Of a DNA stretch of 64,000 bases, positions 43,438-51,798 are shown one piece after another. Position numbers and translations under genes: made by a program. The notes below the pieces were generated by a model, which worked only from the letters and a program-made list of their open reading frames with translations, was not told where the DNA came from and made no database searches. The stretch's first letter is position 1, and each line of letters begins with the position of its first letter. The stretch covers positions 79,131-143,130 of the forward strand of contig JBFGEG010000001.1 in NCBI GenBank assembly GCA_041580235.1. Direction: 5' to 3'. Origin of the DNA: JADFOJ01 sp041580235 (GTDB lineage: Bacteria > Planctomycetota > Phycisphaerae > Phycisphaerales > SM1A02).

Positions 43438-44718
43438 TCAACAGATGTCATCCCCGATTCTCGCCCCGTTCTCGTCCGGCTCGATCGTCGAAGGTCCGGA
43501 AATGACGCTTCGCTCGACGACCCGGATACCGCCGGACCGCAGCGATTCCAGCAGGTCTTTGATGTGATCACGGTCCCGGGTCTCGACCGTGCAGTTCACA
43601 TGGACGATTGACACGTCGGCAGCGCCGAACGCGCGCTCGTGCGAGACCTGCTTGATGCTCGCGTCGGCCGCCCCGATGGCCTCGGCGAGCGCGGCCAGTC
43701 CGCCCGGCCGGTCGGCGATGACCGCCGTGAACTTCGCCAGCCGGCCGTCGACGACGAGCCCGTGCTCGATCACACGGCTCAGGATCGTGGGGTCGATGTT
43801 GCCCCCGGCGAGCACGAGCACCACACGGGCCCCATGCAGATCCGACAGCGCCCCGGAGAGAAAGGCCGCCAGCGGCGCCGCCCCCCCGCCTTCCACGACG
43901 CCCTTCTCGAGCTCCGCAAGACGGAGCACGGCCAGCGCCAGGTCCTTCTCTCTGACCGTGACCACGCGATCGACGCGGGACCGGGCCACGGCGAACGCCG
44001 TGTCGCCGACCCGGGGCACGGCCAGGCCATCGGCCAGCGTCGGGCGCACGTCGAAGGTGACCGGCTCCCCGGCAGCGACCGCCGCCGTGTAGCTGGCGGC
44101 GTGCTTCGGCTCAACGCCGATGATCCGCGTCTCCGGCTGCGCGGTCCGGACGGCGAGGGCGATGCCCGCGATCAGCCCTGCGCCTCCGATGGGGACGATG
44201 ATCGCGTCGCACTGCGGGACCTGTTCGACGATCTCCAGGCCGATCGTGCCCTGGCCTGCGATGATCGCCGGATCGTCATAGCCGTGCACATAGATGAGGT
44301 CGTCGCGGGCGGCGATCTCGTCGGCCCGCAGCTTGCTCTCGGCGATGTTCTTGCCGTGCAGAACGAGGGCGGCGCCCATCTGCCGGCATCTCGTGCGTTT
44401 GATAAGCGGCGCGTGGGCGGGCATGACCACGGTGACGGGGATGCCCAGGTCGCGGCCGTGGTAGGCCAGGGCCAGGGCATGGTTGCCCGCCGAGGCGGCG
44501 ATGACGCCGCATCGCCGCTGTGTGCCGGACAGCTGCAGCAGCGCGTTGCGCGCGCCACGCTCCTTGAAGCTCCCGGTTCGCTGCATGTACTCGAGCTTGC
44601 CGTGGATCGTGCAGCCGCACAGCTCTGACAGCGCGATCGACTCGTTGCACGACGTGCAGAACACGCCGCCGGCGATGCGCGTGCGAGCGGCCACGATCTG
44701 GTCAAAGGTCACCGTCAT
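43438..44718 (-). CDS. ilvA: Threonine ammonia-lyase with C-terminal ACT domain
   Basis: A 426-residue PLP enzyme that turns threonine into 2-oxobutyrate and ammonia. The PLP lysine is Lys52 in RTGSFKERGA. A SAGNHALALAYHG loop binds substrate, GGAGLIAG holds the PLP phosphate, and an ACT domain covers about residues 335-415. The length and ACT domain match the TdcB/IlvA form with one ACT. The catabolic or biosynthetic role is not decided by sequence. An extra cysteine cluster (CTSC and CGC) near residues 21-36 is unusual. ATG 44718 overlaps the stop of the membrane gene (ATGA). The frame extends upstream but only through that gene. Confidence 0.92.
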   Translation of the reverse strand: MTVTFDQIVAARTRIAGGVFCTSCNESIALSELCGCTIHGKLEYMQRTGSFKERGARNALLQLSGTQRRCGVIAASAGNHALALAYHGRDLGIPVTVVMPAHAPLIKRTRCRQMGAALVLHGKNIAESKLRADEIAARDDLIYVHGYDDPAIIAGQGTIGLEIVEQVPQCDAIIVPIGGAGLIAGIALAVRTAQPETRIIGVEPKHAASYTAAVAAGEPVTFDVRPTLADGLAVPRVGDTAFAVARSRVDRVVTVREKDLALAVLRLAELEKGVVEGGGAAPLAAFLSGALSDLHGARVVLVLAGGNIDPTILSRVIEHGLVVDGRLAKFTAVIADRPGGLAALAEAIGAADASIKQVSHERAFGAADVSIVHVNCTVETRDRDHIKDLLESLRSGGIRVVERSVISGPSTIEPDENGARIGDDIC

Positions 44719-45308
44719 CGGGGCCCGCCCGCACCGGTCTTGATTGCGGGCGCCCAGCCGAGATTCTGCAGGACAATCGTGAGTGCCGCCAGCGCGAGCA
44801 AGCCGCCGATCACGACGACCGCGATCCGCCACAGCCGTCCGCCGGCAAGCCCCGCGCCGATGACGGCGCCGGCCGCGGCCATCGCCGCCGTCTCTCCCAC
44901 GAACCAGCCCGCCACGAGCAGAGGCCGCGCCGTCGAGATGGACAGCAGCCCGAGGCCGAATGCGCCCCAGACCAGCGCCCCCAGCACGAAGCCGAACACG
45001 GCACCCTGCCGCGCACCCCGTTCACCCAGCCGGACCATGAGCCACACGAGGAGAACCGTCAGCAGGGCGTAGCCGGCGTACCCGACCGGGATCAGGGCGA
45101 ACGCACGGCCCGGCGGTAAAAGGAACGGATCGTCCTCGACGAAGTACAGGCGGGCCAGCGCCCCGCCGTGCACGAAGAAGTCGACGGCCAGCACCGCCAG
45201 CCAGCCCAGGATCGCCAGCGCAAGCAGCCGCCCCGTCGTGGGCGGGTCGCCACGAGCCCCGGGTTCGGTTCGGTCACGGTCTGACACGGTCTCTCTTGAG
45301 TGGAGCAT
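44715..45308 (-). CDS. Hypothetical multi-pass membrane protein
   Basis: A 197-residue protein with six likely membrane helices (residues about 28-45, 70-92, 100-120, 125-150 and 155-185 are the clearest) and no charged motif I can name. It may start at ATG 45308 or at GTG 45287, which has an AGAGAG ahead. The frame runs further upstream through the promoter and CBS gene but is not coding there. It is the first gene of a three-gene group with threonine dehydratase and MlaF, divergent from the CBS gene. Confidence 0.7.
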   Translation of the reverse strand: MLHSRETVSDRDRTEPGARGDPPTTGRLLALAILGWLAVLAVDFFVHGGALARLYFVEDDPFLLPPGRAFALIPVGYAGYALLTVLLVWLMVRLGERGARQGAVFGFVLGALVWGAFGLGLLSISTARPLLVAGWFVGETAAMAAAGAVIGAGLAGGRLWRIAVVVIGGLLALAALTIVLQNLGWAPAIKTGAGGPR

Positions 45309-45368
45309 ACCCCATCGGGGCCGGGGGCCGCGGGCACGGCGGGCGGCCCCTTCGCTCGCACGAAAACA

Positions 45369-45381
45369 GGGTCTTTTCCCC
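45369..45381 (+). promoter_or_regulatory. GGG-N6-CCC regulon element ahead of the CBS gene
   Basis: GGGTCTTTTCCCC lies 77 bases before the CBS ATG. TAGGAT at 45411-45416 is a good -10 match but starts 29 bases after the element, three more than at most sites. It also faces the divergent membrane-protein operon. Confidence 0.55.
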
Positions 45382-45458
45382 GTGGTCTGCACACCTCTGC
45401 GCGGTTCAACTAGGATTGTGAGGATTGATCGTGCGACTTGCACAGAAAGGGGTCGACC

Positions 45459-45929
45459 ATGGCAGGTAAGACAACGACCACGCCAAAGCTCGTCAAGGAC
45501 ATCATGACCTCGGACCCCGTGTGCATCTCCGCCGATACGACCGCGCGGGAGCTGGCCCATGTCCTGGAGGCAAACGCGATTTCCGGCGTGCCCGTCGTGG
45601 ATGTTCTCATGCGCGTGATCGGTGTCGTTTCGAGAACCGATCTGCTTCATCGCTGCGTGGCGGGACCGGTCGGGTCGAGGCCGGGCTCGTTCTTCCAGTC
45701 GCTCGCCGAGGGCATCGACTCCGACATCGACTTCGGCCCGGAGAACCTGGGCACGGTCGAGGAGTTCATGACCACCGATCCGGTGACCGCGACCGTGGAC
45801 GAGAAGATCCCCGCGATCGCCCGCCGTATGGCCGAGCAGGGCGTTCACCGGGTTATCGTCGTGGACGATGCGGACCACGTGGTGGGCGTTGTGACGACGC
45901 TGGACGTGCTGCAGGTGTACCCTTCCTGA
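45459..45929 (+). CDS. CBS-domain-pair protein
   Basis: A 156-residue protein made of two CBS domains (about 12-65, starting KDIMTSDPVCISADTT, and about 100-155, starting EFMTTDPVTATVDEK) with a short linker. CBS pairs bind adenine nucleotides and sense energy state. No catalytic domain is attached, so it would act on another protein. ATG 45459 has AAAGGGG ahead. It follows a candidate regulon element. Confidence 0.92.
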   Translation: MAGKTTTTPKLVKDIMTSDPVCISADTTARELAHVLEANAISGVPVVDVLMRVIGVVSRTDLLHRCVAGPVGSRPGSFFQSLAEGIDSDIDFGPENLGTVEEFMTTDPVTATVDEKIPAIARRMAEQGVHRVIVVDDADHVVGVVTTLDVLQVYPS

Positions 45930-46009
45930 GTGATTGAGCCGGGGGACCGGGAACCGGGGGCGCGGTCGTCGTCGCGACCCCGGTCCTTTGCCAATGTTCG
46001 GAGTGCTGC

Positions 46010-47929
46010 GTGACGGGGCTCAAAGCCAGTCCGGTTGCCGACCCGGCCCGCCTTCGGGTCTTCACCAGGGCCGTCCTGCGGGACCTCCGCGCGCTGGAGC
46101 AGATGATCGCCGACGGCCTGATCGAGTCAGGCGTCCGGCGGATCGGCGCCGAGCAGGAGCTCGCGCTCGTCGACAAGACCTGGCGACCCGCGCCCAGGGC
46201 CGTGGAGATCCTGGCCGATCTCGACGACGACCGTTTCACGCACGAGCTGGGGCTGTTCAACCTGGAGTTCAACCTCCCGCCGATCCTGTTCGGCGGCGAT
46301 TGCCTGAGCCTTCTGGAGACGGGCCTGCGCGAGGCGGAGACGCGGGTGAGGGAGGTCGCGGCTCGGCATGGCACCGACGTCGTGCTCACCGGAATCCTGC
46401 CGACGCTGCGTCAGACGGATCTCGATCTCGACAACATGTCCCCGCTGCCTCGTTACCGCGCCCTCAACGACGCGCTCATGGCGAGCCGCGGCTCCGAGTT
46501 CGAGCTTCGGCTCCGGGGCACGGACGAGATCAACGTCAAGCACGACTCGGTGATGCTGGAGTCCTGCAACACGAGCGTCCAGTTCCACTTCCAGGTCGCC
46601 CCGGCCGAGTTCGCCCGCCTTTATAACATCGCGCAGCTCGTGGCGGCGCCGATCCTCTCCGTCGCCTGCAACTCGCCATTCATCTTCGGCAAGCGTCTTT
46701 GGCGTGAGACCCGCATCGCGGTCTTCGAGCAGTCCATCGACACCCGCCGGCCCGCCCACCACATCGAGGACCGCACCGCCCGCGTAAGCTTCGGTAACGA
46801 CTGGGTCCGCGAGTCGGTGCTCGAGGTCTACCAGGACGACATCACGCGGTTCCGCGCGTACATGGGGCTGGATGTCGACGAGGATCCGTTCGTGGAGCTG
46901 GCAGAAGGCCGCATCCCGCGGCTGCGGGCCCTGAGCCTGCACAACGGGACCGTGTATCGCTGGAACCGGCCGTGCTACGGCATCTCCGGCGGCAAGCCGC
47001 ACCTTCGCATCGAGAACCGGATCCTCCCCGCGGGCCCCACGCTCGTCGACGAGATCGCCAACGCGGCATTCTGGTACGGCCTGATGTCTGCCCTCGCCGC
47101 AGGTGCGGACGACGTAAGGCAGCTCATCGAGTTCGACGCCGCGCGGGCGAACTTCATCGCGGCCGCCCGCCAGGGGCTCGACGCGCACCTGACCTGGACC
47201 GACGGGCGCCGCCACGCCGCTGCCGACTTGATCGCCGACCAACTGCTGCCCCTGGCGGAGAGCGGGCTCCGCGCGTCGGGCGTGGACATCGCCGACATCA
47301 GGAGATACCTCGGGATCATCCGCGATCGTGTGGCCACGAGACAGACGGGGGCCGAGTGGATGATGAAGTCCTACGCGGCCATGGGCAACGCCGGAACCTC
47401 GTTCGAGCGCCTGCGGGCACTGGTGGGAGCCATGTCAAGACGACGAAAGAAAGAGCGTCCGGTGCACGACTGGCCACCCGCCAGGCTGAGCGAGGCGGGA
47501 CGGCTGGAGCACAACTACGACCGGATCGGCCAGTACATGACGACCGACCTGTTCACCGTGCACGAAAACGAGGTGATCGACCTCGTGGCCAGCGTCATGG
47601 CCTGGCGCAACATACGTCACGTGCCGGTCGAGGACGACGATCACCGCCTGGTCGGCCTCGTCTCGTCCCGGTCGATTCTGCGATTCATCGCCCAGGAGCT
47701 GCCATGCGGCAAGGCCCGGGCGGTCCCGGTCAGCCACATCATGCAGACGGACCCCGTGACCGTGACTCCGGAGACGTCTACCCTTGAGGCAATCGAGCGG
47801 ATGCGTGAGAACGGCATCTCCTGCCTGCCCGTGGTCAAGAACGACCGGTTGGTGGGGATCGTCAGCGAGCACGACTTCGTCACCATCACGGCGCACCTGC
47901 TCGAGGGCCGGGGAGAAAGGAAAGCGTGA
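46010..47929 (+). CDS. GCS2-type carboxylate-amine ligase fused to a CBS pair
   Basis: A 639-residue fusion. Residues about 1-480 resemble glutamate-cysteine ligase type 2 (IGAEQELALVD near the start, then HELGLFNLEFNLPP, and a long GSEFELRLRGTDEINVKHDS region with metal and substrate residues). Residues about 515-635 are two CBS domains (IGQYMTTDLFTVHENE and SHIMQTDPVTVTPETS). The enzyme part probably joins an amino acid to glutamate or a similar acid with ATP, and the CBS pair would tune it by nucleotide level. I do not know a named enzyme with this fusion. The GTG start has GGAG ahead. The stop overlaps the next gene (GTGA). Confidence 0.82.
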   Translation: MTGLKASPVADPARLRVFTRAVLRDLRALEQMIADGLIESGVRRIGAEQELALVDKTWRPAPRAVEILADLDDDRFTHELGLFNLEFNLPPILFGGDCLSLLETGLREAETRVREVAARHGTDVVLTGILPTLRQTDLDLDNMSPLPRYRALNDALMASRGSEFELRLRGTDEINVKHDSVMLESCNTSVQFHFQVAPAEFARLYNIAQLVAAPILSVACNSPFIFGKRLWRETRIAVFEQSIDTRRPAHHIEDRTARVSFGNDWVRESVLEVYQDDITRFRAYMGLDVDEDPFVELAEGRIPRLRALSLHNGTVYRWNRPCYGISGGKPHLRIENRILPAGPTLVDEIANAAFWYGLMSALAAGADDVRQLIEFDAARANFIAAARQGLDAHLTWTDGRRHAAADLIADQLLPLAESGLRASGVDIADIRRYLGIIRDRVATRQTGAEWMMKSYAAMGNAGTSFERLRALVGAMSRRRKKERPVHDWPPARLSEAGRLEHNYDRIGQYMTTDLFTVHENEVIDLVASVMAWRNIRHVPVEDDDHRLVGLVSSRSILRFIAQELPCGKARAVPVSHIMQTDPVTVTPETSTLEAIERMRENGISCLPVVKNDRLVGIVSEHDFVTITAHLLEGRGERKA

Positions 47930-49077
47930 CCAGCCCCCTTGCCGGAATCGAGCGTGTCATCGGCCGATACCGCGGCGCGGAACCCGGGCCCACGCTGATG
48001 TGCGTGGCGGGGATTCACGGTAACGAGCCGGCCGGCGTGTATGCGCTGCAGCGCGTCTTCGAGACGCTGTCACGCGAGCGGCCGCCGGCCCGCGGGGAGA
48101 TCGTCGGCCTCGTCGGCAACCGGCGTGCCCTGGCCGAAGGCCGGCGGTACGTGGCCAAGGACCTCAACCGGCAGTGGACGCCGGCGAGAATGAAGCGCAT
48201 GGGCACCCCCGAGGACGGCGAGCTGATCGAGCTGCGGGCCGCGCTGCACGACGTCTTCGAGTCACGACGCGGTCCCGTCCAGATGCTCGACCTCCACACG
48301 ACCTCGAGCCGCAGTGCTCCGTTCACGGTGATCAATGACACGCTGCCCAACCGGCAGTTCGCCCGGCACTTTCCCGTGCCGACGATCCTGGGGTTCGAGG
48401 AGCACGTGCACGGAACCATCGCCGACTACGCCCATCGTCTCGGCTGTCTCACCCTGGGGTTCGAGGCGGGTCAGCACGACGATCCCGCCGCCGTGGACCT
48501 CCACGAGGCGGCCGTCCGGCTGGCCCTCGCCCTCACCGGCGTGCTGCCGCAGGAGCCCACCGGTCCGTGGACACGCCGGCTGTCGGAGGCGGCCAACGGC
48601 CTGCCCCGGTACTTCGAGCTGCGCGATCGACACCCGCTGGAGGAGAGTGACTCCTTTCGGATGCTTCCGGGCTTTGAGAACTTCCAGGCCGTGGGCACGG
48701 GTCAGCCGCTTGCCCGCAATCGTGACGGCGTGGTCCGGGCCAAGCAGGCGGGGCGGATCTTCATGCCCCTGTACCAGGACATGGGCGAGGACGGGTTCTT
48801 CCTGGTGCGGTCGGTCAAGCCGTTCTGGCTTGAGGTCTCGACCATGCTGCGTCGATCGCGGCTCGGCAACCTGGTGACGCGGCTTCCCGGTGTCCGCCCG
48901 CACCCGACACGCACCCATGCCGTCACCATCGATCCGCGGGTGGCCCGCTGGTACGTCAGCGAGATCTTCCACCTGCTGGGCTACCAGCGCCGCGACAGTG
49001 AGAACGGCCGGCTCGTCTTCGCCCGCCGCCGCCACGACCCGCCCCGCTCGGGCGGGGGCCGTGGTCGCGAACGGTGA
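47926..49077 (+). CDS. Succinylglutamate desuccinylase/aspartoacylase-family zinc hydrolase
   Basis: A 383-residue M14-like zinc enzyme of the AstE/AspA family. The first zinc residues are in GIHGNEPAG (His and Glu), the third is the His in MLDLHTTSS, and the catalytic Glu lies in the LGFEAGQHDD strand. The C-terminal ~140 residues form a beta-rich extra domain. Such enzymes cleave N-acyl amino acids or other amide-linked carboxylates. Overlap with the GCS2-CBS gene (GTGA) suggests that one enzyme makes and the other breaks the same amide bond. Confidence 0.85.
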   Translation: MTSPLAGIERVIGRYRGAEPGPTLMCVAGIHGNEPAGVYALQRVFETLSRERPPARGEIVGLVGNRRALAEGRRYVAKDLNRQWTPARMKRMGTPEDGELIELRAALHDVFESRRGPVQMLDLHTTSSRSAPFTVINDTLPNRQFARHFPVPTILGFEEHVHGTIADYAHRLGCLTLGFEAGQHDDPAAVDLHEAAVRLALALTGVLPQEPTGPWTRRLSEAANGLPRYFELRDRHPLEESDSFRMLPGFENFQAVGTGQPLARNRDGVVRAKQAGRIFMPLYQDMGEDGFFLVRSVKPFWLEVSTMLRRSRLGNLVTRLPGVRPHPTRTHAVTIDPRVARWYVSEIFHLLGYQRRDSENGRLVFARRRHDPPRSGGGRGRER

Positions 49078-49160
49078 CCGGCGGCCATGGATCAGGACAG
49101 AAACATCCGATGACATGGCAAAATGGGCGTCTGCGGCTGGTCTGGGCGTCTGAAGTGGCA

Positions 49161-49177
49161 TTGAATCTCATTCTCAA
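49161..49177. promoter_or_regulatory. Candidate Fur-type box ahead of feoAB
   Basis: TTGAATCTCATTCTCAA is an imperfect palindrome. Its 7-1-7 reading (TGAATCT-C-ATTCTCA) has one half only one base from the Fur half-site TGATAAT. It lies 23 bases before the feoA ATG, overlapping the likely promoter. Confidence 0.5.
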
Positions 49178-49200
49178 GTAGCCTGCGGCCTCAAGGGTTG

Positions 49201-49509
49201 ATGAGCATGCCGGCACGATCCCATCCCGGTCCCCCCGATCCGGCCCGTATCGACGAGGCAGTACCGCTGTCGTCGCTGGGCCGCGGGTGCCAGGCGATGG
49301 TCCACCGGTGCATGATGACCGGCGACGATGGGGAGCTTCTGGCGGCGATGGGGCTCTCCGATCGATGCCCCCTGCGGGTGTGCCGCGCGGGCGAGCCGTG
49401 CATCGTCCAGGTCGCGACCACGCGGCTCGCGCTGTCGGCGGCCATGGCCAGAAAGGTCCTTGTCGTTCCCGTTGACCGCACCGACGCGGCCACCGGACCC
49501 ACGCAATGA
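49201..49509 (+). CDS. feoA: Ferrous iron transport protein A (FeoA)
   Basis: A 102-residue protein with the FeoA SH3-like core: VPLSSLGRGCQAMV, ELLAAMGLSDRCPLRV and TTRLALSAAMARKVLV. Its Cys-rich middle and slightly long tail differ a little from the usual 75-85-residue FeoA. AAGGG lies just before the ATG at 49201 (49207 is an alternative start). It works with FeoB in Fe(II) uptake. Overlap with feoB (ATGA) shows the standard feoAB operon. Confidence 0.85.
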   Translation: MSMPARSHPGPPDPARIDEAVPLSSLGRGCQAMVHRCMMTGDDGELLAAMGLSDRCPLRVCRAGEPCIVQVATTRLALSAAMARKVLVVPVDRTDAATGPTQ

Positions 49510-51506
49510 GCACCGGGACAAGCGCGGCACCGGTCGCGGCGCGAGCGCGTCGCAGGGGTGGCGCGCCCACCGTGATTGCCGTCGTGGGCAATCCGAACTC
49601 AGGCAAGACAACGCTCTTCAACCGGCTGTGCGGTCTCCGCGCCAAGACGGCCAACTTCCCCGGCACGACGGTCGACGCCCGCATCGGCAAGCTGATCATC
49701 GCCGGCCACGAGCTGAGCCTCGTCGACCTGCCCGGCCATTACGGTCTCAACCTTGACCGGCCGGAGTCGCGGCTCTGCCGCGACTACCTTCGGGGCAGCT
49801 TGCCCTCGACGACGCCGCCCGAGGCCGTGGTCATCGTGGCCGACGCCACCAACCTGTCGCGCAGCCTCGTCTTCGTCAGCCAGGCATTGCAGCAGAACCT
49901 GCCGGCCGTCGTGGCCCTGAACATGATCGATCTGGCGCGGCGCCGCTCGATTGCCATCGACGCCGCGAAGCTCAGCGATCACCTCGGCTGCCCGGTGATC
50001 CCGGTGAGCGCCCGCACGGGGGAGGGGATGCAGACCCTGATGACCGCGATGTGCGCGCCGCAGCTCAGCCGGGCCGTGCTGCCGGACGGCACCCGGGCCC
50101 AGGAGGCCGCCGAGTGGGCCCGCCACGTCGTCGGCGACGCGGCCACCGGCCCGCCGGAGGCGGCAGGCCCCACCCCGACGGATCGGCTCGATGCCGTGCT
50201 CACGCACCCCGTGCTGGGGCTGGTCCTCTTCGCCGCCGTGATGACAGGGCTGTTCTACGCCATCTTCTCGCTCGCCTCGGTGCCCATGGACCTGATCGAG
50301 CTGATCTTCGCCGGCCTCGGCGAGGGTCTGGGCGGACTGATCCCGGCCGGCGCCCTTCATGATCTCGTGGTGGACGGGATCGTCGCCGGCGTCGCGGGCA
50401 CCGTCGTGTTCCTGCCGCAGATCTGCCTGCTGTTCTTTCTCATCAGCCTGCTGGAAGACACCGGGTACCTGGCCCGGGCCGTGTTCGTAATGGACCGCCT
50501 GATGCGGCGGTTCGGTCTGCCGGGCCAGTCGTTCGTCCCCTTGCTCTCCGCCCATGCGTGCGCCCTGCCCGCCATCATGTCGGCGCGGCTCATCCCCGAT
50601 CGCCGGGACCGCCTGGCCACGATCCTCGTCGCGCCGTTCATGAGCTGCTCGGCCCGCCTGCCCGTGTACGTGCTGCTCATCGGCATGCTCTTTGGCGGCC
50701 GCCCGCTGCTGGCCGGCCTGGCGTTCACCGGCTGCTATGGGCTGGGCGCGGTGACCGCGTTGCTCAGCGCCTTGATCGCGCGACGGACGATCCTGCGGGG
50801 GCCGTCGCCGCCGCTGGTCATCGAGCTGCCGACGTACCGGTTGCCCAACGTCCGGGCCGCCCTGCTGACGACCCTCGACCGGGCCCGTATCTTCTTGCGC
50901 AAGGCCGGGACGGTGATCGTGGCCATCTGCATCGTGCTGTGGTGGCTTGGCGAGTACCCCCACGTCGAGCCCCCGGCCGCGGCCGTCCAGCTCCGCGCGG
51001 AGGCGGCCGGGCGCGACGACGCCGCGTCGAGCCGGGCGTCCCTGCTTCGGGACGAGGCGGCGGCCCTCGAGGCCCGCCACGCCAAGTCGAGCAGCTTCAT
51101 GGGGCGTATCGGCCGCGCCGTCGAGCCCGCGTTCGAGCCGGTCGGATTCGACTGGCAGATCACGATCGGCGTTCTGAGCAGCTTTCTGGCCCGAGAAGTC
51201 TTCGTCTCGACGATGTCCGTGGTGCTGACCGGCGCCGAGTCGGACCCCAACGAGGACGACACCCTCCGCGGCCGCATCGTCTCGGCCACGCGATCCGACG
51301 GGTCGCCGCTGTTCTCGGCCAGGACCGCCGCGAGCCTGCTCGTTTTCTTCGTGCTGGCCATGCAGTGCCTGCCGACGCTGGCGGTCACGCACCGGGAGGC
51401 GGGAAGCTGGAAATGGCCCTTGCTGCAGCTCGGCTACATGTCGGGCCTGGCCTATCTGGCGGCGCTGGTCGTGTACCACGGCCTTCCCGCCCTGGGGGTG
51501 GCGTGA
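49506..51506 (+). CDS. feoB: Ferrous iron transport protein B (FeoB)
   Basis: A 666-residue Fe(II) transporter. The N-terminal G-protein domain has G1 GNPNSGKTT, G2 FPGTTVD, G3 DLPG, G4 NMID (in the NKxD position) and G5 SARTG. The membrane part has FeoB gate signatures (SFVPLLSAHACALPAIMSAR and MSCSARLPVYVLLI) and two Nramp-like halves. The length is a little short of E. coli FeoB (773). It takes up iron under reducing conditions, in line with low-oxygen respiration here. Confidence 0.96.
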   Translation: MSTGTSAAPVAARARRRGGAPTVIAVVGNPNSGKTTLFNRLCGLRAKTANFPGTTVDARIGKLIIAGHELSLVDLPGHYGLNLDRPESRLCRDYLRGSLPSTTPPEAVVIVADATNLSRSLVFVSQALQQNLPAVVALNMIDLARRRSIAIDAAKLSDHLGCPVIPVSARTGEGMQTLMTAMCAPQLSRAVLPDGTRAQEAAEWARHVVGDAATGPPEAAGPTPTDRLDAVLTHPVLGLVLFAAVMTGLFYAIFSLASVPMDLIELIFAGLGEGLGGLIPAGALHDLVVDGIVAGVAGTVVFLPQICLLFFLISLLEDTGYLARAVFVMDRLMRRFGLPGQSFVPLLSAHACALPAIMSARLIPDRRDRLATILVAPFMSCSARLPVYVLLIGMLFGGRPLLAGLAFTGCYGLGAVTALLSALIARRTILRGPSPPLVIELPTYRLPNVRAALLTTLDRARIFLRKAGTVIVAICIVLWWLGEYPHVEPPAAAVQLRAEAAGRDDAASSRASLLRDEAAALEARHAKSSSFMGRIGRAVEPAFEPVGFDWQITIGVLSSFLAREVFVSTMSVVLTGAESDPNEDDTLRGRIVSATRSDGSPLFSARTAASLLVFFVLAMQCLPTLAVTHREAGSWKWPLLQLGYMSGLAYLAALVVYHGLPALGVA

Positions 51507-51655
51507 TGCCCGTCGGTGACTGGCAGTTCTGGGTCGTGACGCTGCTTGCAGTGGCCGGTCTGTACGTTGTGGCGCGACCGTTTCTTCCCCGCCGCCGATC
51601 CGCCGGCCGATCACGGCGGGTGACGCTGACCATCGACAAGCGGCGGCCGTCATAG
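51506..51655 (+). CDS. Small single-pass membrane protein after feoB
   Basis: A 49-residue protein with one membrane helix (WQFWVVTLLAVAGLYVVARPF) and a basic tail. Its ATG shares the final A of the feoB stop (TGATG), so it is coupled to feoB. It takes the place of the Cys-rich small proteins often found after feoB but has no cysteine. It may help assemble or regulate FeoB. The short length makes the gene call moderate. Confidence 0.6.
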   Translation: MPVGDWQFWVVTLLAVAGLYVVARPFLPRRRSAGRSRRVTLTIDKRRPS

Positions 51656-51798
51656 GGCGGGTGACTCGACGGCGCCGCTGGCAGCCCGATGGTGATCCTG
51701 TATGCTTGGCCCCGCGAGGCAGGGGCTGACAAACGGGTCAGGATCCCCATACCCAAACGGACCGACCCTCCCGAAACTTCCCTCGGCGCGTGACGACG

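Noticed and set aside
45309..45878. N-terminal extension of the membrane protein gene (44715) to 387 residues
   Set aside because: The extension runs antisense through the CBS gene and across a promoter element. The hydrophobic protein begins near 45308.
49599..51653. A 684-codon open frame on the minus strand
   Set aside because: It is the antisense of feoB. The product is a Gln/Arg/Asp-rich artefact.
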